Source: an uncultured bacterium (GTDB taxonomy: Bacteria; Bacillota; Clostridia; Lachnospirales; Lachnospiraceae). Taken from it: DNA of 44,591 nucleotides. A model generated the notes under the pieces. That model was not told where the DNA came from and did not search any database. It saw only the letters and a list, made by a program, of their open reading frames with translations. The DNA is taken from NCBI GenBank assembly GCA_947643595.1, contig CANRWP010000026.1:1-44591 (forward strand), given 5' to 3'. Position numbers and translations under genes: made by a program. This document shows positions 41,334-44,591 of the stretch, piece after piece; the first letter of the stretch is position 1, and every line of letters begins with the position of its first letter.

Positions 41334-42791
41334 ATGGAAAAATTCAGAAAACAGACAGCAGCAGGGATCGCAGCAATGCTCATCCTGGCGATGGCGCTTG
41401 GCGGCTGCGGTGCGGGAGCCGGAGACACGGAGGCAGTCACAGAGGAGGAGACTGCCGTGACAGTCAGCGTTCAGAATGTCGGGACGGGTACGATCACCTT
41501 GACCAACTCTTTCGTGGGTACGATCTCCCCGGAGGAGACGGTGATGGTCATCCCTCTTACAGCGGGGACCGTGACGGAGACCTTCTTCGAGGTGGGCGAT
41601 ACCGTACAGGCGGGGGATGTCCTTTTCAAGATAGACGACGAGGCGGCAAGGCTGGCGCTGGAACAGGCACAGCTGAATGTGAAGTCCACTCAGCAGACAG
41701 CGGATTCCCAGATCGATACGCTGATCAATCAGCAGGACAGCACGGATCTGCAGCTCGAGAGCAGCAAACTGCAGTCCAAGAGCAGTTTTGAGCAGGCGCA
41801 GATCGGCTATGTGATGGCGAAGGATGCCTATGAGGCGGCGGATGACGCCTGCGACAGCGCCAGGGCGGCTTATGAGAGCGCAAAGAAAGCGGGAACAGAT
41901 GTATCCGGGAATAATCCGGGACTTGCGGAGGCGTCAGCAAATCTCGCCAAGGCCGAGGCGGCCCGCGACCAGGCATATCAGGCATACCTCACCGCGAGAA
42001 GCGGTTACCATGCGGCACAGGAGGGGCAGGATCTGACGGACGAGACGGCGGAGATGACGAAGGAGCAGCTCGATCAGACCATAGCCAACACGGAGGAATC
42101 TCTGGCGACCGGTCTTTCCCTGGCGGCTCTCGGTGTGGAACAGGCGCAGATGGCGCTTGATTACTATACGGTGACGGCTCCGGTGTCCGGCGTGATCGAG
42201 AGCAAGAATGTGGACGTCAACGGGATGGCGGCCCAGGGAAATCCGGCATATACTATTGTCAATAACAACACGATGACCGTGACGTTCCAGGTCAGCGAGG
42301 ATGTGAAAAATACGCTCTTCATTGGTCAGGAAGTGATGCTGGAGAGAAACAATGATACATATAAGGCTTCCATCACAGAGGTCGGCACATCGGTCAATCC
42401 CCAGAGCGGCCTGTTCCAGATCAAGGCATGTGTGGAGGCGGACGGCGCTGAACTTCCCAGCGGTGTGTCCGTAAAGGTGAGCGCGGACACCTACCGCGCA
42501 GAAAATACGATGATCATTCCCTATGAGGCGGTCTACTATGACAACGACGGCGCCTATGTGTACACCAGCGTGGACAACAGGGCGGTGAAGACTCCGATCA
42601 CAACGGGGATCTTTGACGAGGATAATATCGTGGTGACGGGCGGCCTGAACCTGGGCGATATCGTTGTCACAAGCTGGTCTCCGCAGCTCACCGGCGGTGT
42701 GCTGCTGCATGCGGCGGGTGAGGCGGAAGATGCGGATGTATCTGCGGATACGGAGGCACCCACGGATACCGAAGACACGAAGACAGAATAG
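41334..42791 (+). CDS. RND efflux periplasmic-adaptor-like lipoprotein (HlyD/AcrA family)
   Basis: A 485-residue membrane fusion protein. Lipobox ALGGC with lipidated Cys25, then a biotinyl-lipoyl-like half motif (FFEVGDTVQAGDVLFKIDD), a long coiled-coil hairpin (about residues 105-255, heptad-like, Ala/Gln-rich), the second half motif (TVTAPVSGVIESKNVDVNGM) and beta-barrel domains to the end. ATG 41334 follows GAGGAGC. In monoderm bacteria such lipoproteins sit outside the membrane beside an RND pump. The pump gene follows by 11 bases, under the TetR-type operator. Confidence 0.9.
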   Translation: MEKFRKQTAAGIAAMLILAMALGGCGAGAGDTEAVTEEETAVTVSVQNVGTGTITLTNSFVGTISPEETVMVIPLTAGTVTETFFEVGDTVQAGDVLFKIDDEAARLALEQAQLNVKSTQQTADSQIDTLINQQDSTDLQLESSKLQSKSSFEQAQIGYVMAKDAYEAADDACDSARAAYESAKKAGTDVSGNNPGLAEASANLAKAEAARDQAYQAYLTARSGYHAAQEGQDLTDETAEMTKEQLDQTIANTEESLATGLSLAALGVEQAQMALDYYTVTAPVSGVIESKNVDVNGMAAQGNPAYTIVNNNTMTVTFQVSEDVKNTLFIGQEVMLERNNDTYKASITEVGTSVNPQSGLFQIKACVEADGAELPSGVSVKVSADTYRAENTMIIPYEAVYYDNDGAYVYTSVDNRAVKTPITTGIFDEDNIVVTGGLNLGDIVVTSWSPQLTGGVLLHAAGEAEDADVSADTEAPTDTEDTKTE

Positions 42792-42802
42792 GGGGCGCGC
42801 AT

Positions 42803-44591
42803 ATGAATTTGACAAAAACAGCTTTAAAGCGCCCGGTCTCCTGTGTGCTGATCATTCTGGCGCTGGTGGTATTCAGTATTTCCTCCCTGCTCGGTTTCAA
42901 GCTGGAACTGACGCCCAGCATGGAGATGCCGATGCTGATCGCGTTCGCCATGTATCCGGGGGCGGATCCGGAGACTGTGGATGAACTGGTATCGAAAGTC
43001 ATAGAGGATGCCGGCTCCTCCCTGAGCGGTGTGGAGGATGTGACTGCGGTATCGATGGAGAACATGTGTCAGGTGCTGTTCCAGTATGAGTACGGCGTGG
43101 ATATCGATGAGTGCTATTCGGATCTGCGTTCGGCGCTGGACACGGCTTCTTTGAGTCTGCCGGAGGACGTAGATACGCCCACCGTCATTGAGATGAATAT
43201 GAACAGTGTGCCGAACATGTATATATCGGCAACGGAGGTCGGCGATATCGACATGCTGAAGGTCATCAACGAATCCGTTGTGCCGGAGCTGGAAAAGATA
43301 TCCGGCGTGGCGCAGGTGGAGGTCAGCGGCGGCAGCGAGGACTACATCAAAGTGGAGCTGAACGAGACGCTGCTGAACCAGTACGGTCTCACGATGGACA
43401 GCATCGCTCAGATGCTGGCTACGATAGACTTCAGCTATCCCGCGGGGACAGTCACCCAGGGAAAACAGGATATGACAGTCACCACCGGGAAAGATTACAA
43501 CACTGTACAGCAGTTGCGCAAGGCGCCGCTCACGACAGGAAAGGGAAGCGTGATCACTCTGCAGGATGTGGCGAATGTGACGATGTCCAGCAAGGCGTCT
43601 GACTATATCAGTCAATACGACGGAAAAGAGGATATCAGCATCAGCATTCAGACAAAGAGCAGCTACGGCACGGTGAATGTCTGCAGCGATGTCAAGGAGG
43701 CGCTGGAGGAGATCAAGGCGGAGAATCCGGCGATTGCGTTCGAGATCACCTACGATGCCAGCGAGACCATTGTGGATTCCATCTGGTCGGTGGGACAGAC
43801 ACTGATTCTGGGTATCGTGCTGTCGATGGTCGTTCTGTTCCTGTTCTTCGGGGATATTAAGGCGTCGTTGATCGTAGGGGCGTCCATGCCGGTGTCGCTT
43901 TTTGTGACATTGATTCTGATGAACGCCATGGGGTATTCGCTGAATATCGTGACAATGGGTTCCCTTGTCATCGCCATCGGTATGATGGTGGACTCTTCCA
44001 TCGTCGTGATCGAGAGCTGTTTCCGTATGCAGGAGAAAAAGCCTGACTTCAAGGAGGCGGCGCTGGCGGGAACCAAAGTGGTGACATCATCCATTATCGC
44101 TTCGACCATTACGACGATCGTGGTGTATGTGCCGCTGGCGGTCAGCAAGGGGCTCTCCGGGCAGCTGTTCGTACAGCTCGGTTTTACCATCGTCTTTGCG
44201 ATGCTGGCATCTCTGATCGTGGCGCTGACACTGGTGCCTCTGTGCTATTCCAGGTTCCGCCCGGTGGAGAAGAAAGATATTCCGATGAATAAGTTTCTGC
44301 GTTTCGTGGTCAGAGGCTATAAAAAGGTTCTGAGAAAACTGCTGAACAAGCGTTTTCTTGTGATCATTGCAACGGTACTGATGGTGGTTTTGTCCATCGC
44401 CATGGGCACACAGCTCAACATGGAGATGATGCCCTCGGCAGATGAGGGCACGGTGGGAATATCCGTAAACTTTCGATCCGGAACGAGGCTTGAAAGCATC
44501 GACGAACAGATGCAGGAGTGGGTGCAGATCGTGTCAACGGACGAGGATGTGGAACACTATTCCTACTCCGTCAGCGGGACGAATGCCAGTA
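42803..44591 (+). CDS. RND-family efflux permease (AcrB/MMPL type), 5' part
   Basis: The frame is open from ATG 42803 to the window edge, giving 596 codons with no stop; an AcrB-type protein of about 1,000 residues is expected. N-terminal helix ALKRPVSCVLIILALVVFSISSLLG, porter region with AQVEVSGGSEDYIKVELNE, then helices 2-6 with GMMVDSSIVVIES, the motif on TM4 that usually reads GMVVDNAIVVIEN. The second half is starting when the window ends. Preceded by a G-rich site. Together with the adaptor it exports drugs, lipids or toxins; substrate is unknown. Confidence 0.93.
   Translation, partial: MNLTKTALKRPVSCVLIILALVVFSISSLLGFKLELTPSMEMPMLIAFAMYPGADPETVDELVSKVIEDAGSSLSGVEDVTAVSMENMCQVLFQYEYGVDIDECYSDLRSALDTASLSLPEDVDTPTVIEMNMNSVPNMYISATEVGDIDMLKVINESVVPELEKISGVAQVEVSGGSEDYIKVELNETLLNQYGLTMDSIAQMLATIDFSYPAGTVTQGKQDMTVTTGKDYNTVQQLRKAPLTTGKGSVITLQDVANVTMSSKASDYISQYDGKEDISISIQTKSSYGTVNVCSDVKEALEEIKAENPAIAFEITYDASETIVDSIWSVGQTLILGIVLSMVVLFLFFGDIKASLIVGASMPVSLFVTLILMNAMGYSLNIVTMGSLVIAIGMMVDSSIVVIESCFRMQEKKPDFKEAALAGTKVVTSSIIASTITTIVVYVPLAVSKGLSGQLFVQLGFTIVFAMLASLIVALTLVPLCYSRFRPVEKKDIPMNKFLRFVVRGYKKVLRKLLNKRFLVIIATVLMVVLSIAMGTQLNMEMMPSADEGTVGISVNFRSGTRLESIDEQMQEWVQIVSTDEDVEHYSYSVSGTNAS

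Noticed and set aside
1..44591. CRISPR arrays, rRNA genes, complete insertion sequences or prophage genes
   Set aside because: None were seen: no spaced repeat arrays, no transposase, integrase or phage structural motifs.

Overview
The window reads as a chromosomal segment of a spore-forming Lachnospiraceae-type Clostridium. Supporting signs are the moderately high GC coding style with AGGAGG-type ribosome binding sites, a cysE-cysS-mrnC-rlmB-sigH block as in Bacillota, queH, a mannose-family PTS, YtrA-type GntR regulators, and several families common in Lachnospiraceae. No CRISPR array, rRNA, prophage or intact insertion sequence was seen. No gene-free stretch longer than about 300 bases was found.

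Layout. 1-476: 3' end of an alpha-L-rhamnosidase. 487-3500: an intact AAA ATPase of the AAA_14/DUF4143 type behind a repeated promoter element, a decayed second copy, and a fragment resembling EcsC. 3527-4360: terminator, YcxB-like membrane protein, short doubtful ORF. 4345-7272 (minus): TraX-family membrane protein, response regulator and histidine kinase, ending in a perfect 32-bp palindrome. 7431-11448: lipoprotein, a gene behind a sigma-28 type promoter, and an ECF sigma factor with its DUF4179 anti-sigma partner.

11493-20398: a sugar-amine (Amadori-product type) utilisation locus. It has a divergent SIS-domain deglycase, mannose-family PTS IIB-IIC-IID, an FrlB-like SIS deglycase, an FrlD-like PfkB kinase, a GntR/UTRA regulator, a DeoC aldolase, PTS IIA, a HAD phosphatase and an EamA transporter. 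The PTS probably imports and phosphorylates the ketosamine or aldosamine, the SIS enzymes split it into hexose phosphate and amine, and the GntR protein probably represses the locus.

20460-30010: three ABC transporter modules in a row. Two are each led by a short YtrA-type GntR repressor with a visible promoter/operator. The third is a MacB-like ATPase and permease with a secreted, membrane-anchored Ig-like protein between them. 30113-37118: DegV, tRNA-Trp, queH, argS, tRNA-Val, tRNA-Met, a Suv3-like RNA helicase and ispF. 37199-41157: cysE, cysS, mrnC, rlmB, sigH. 41194-44591: an RND efflux operon behind a TetR-type operator, cut by the window end.

All family calls come from reading motifs by eye; no database search was run.
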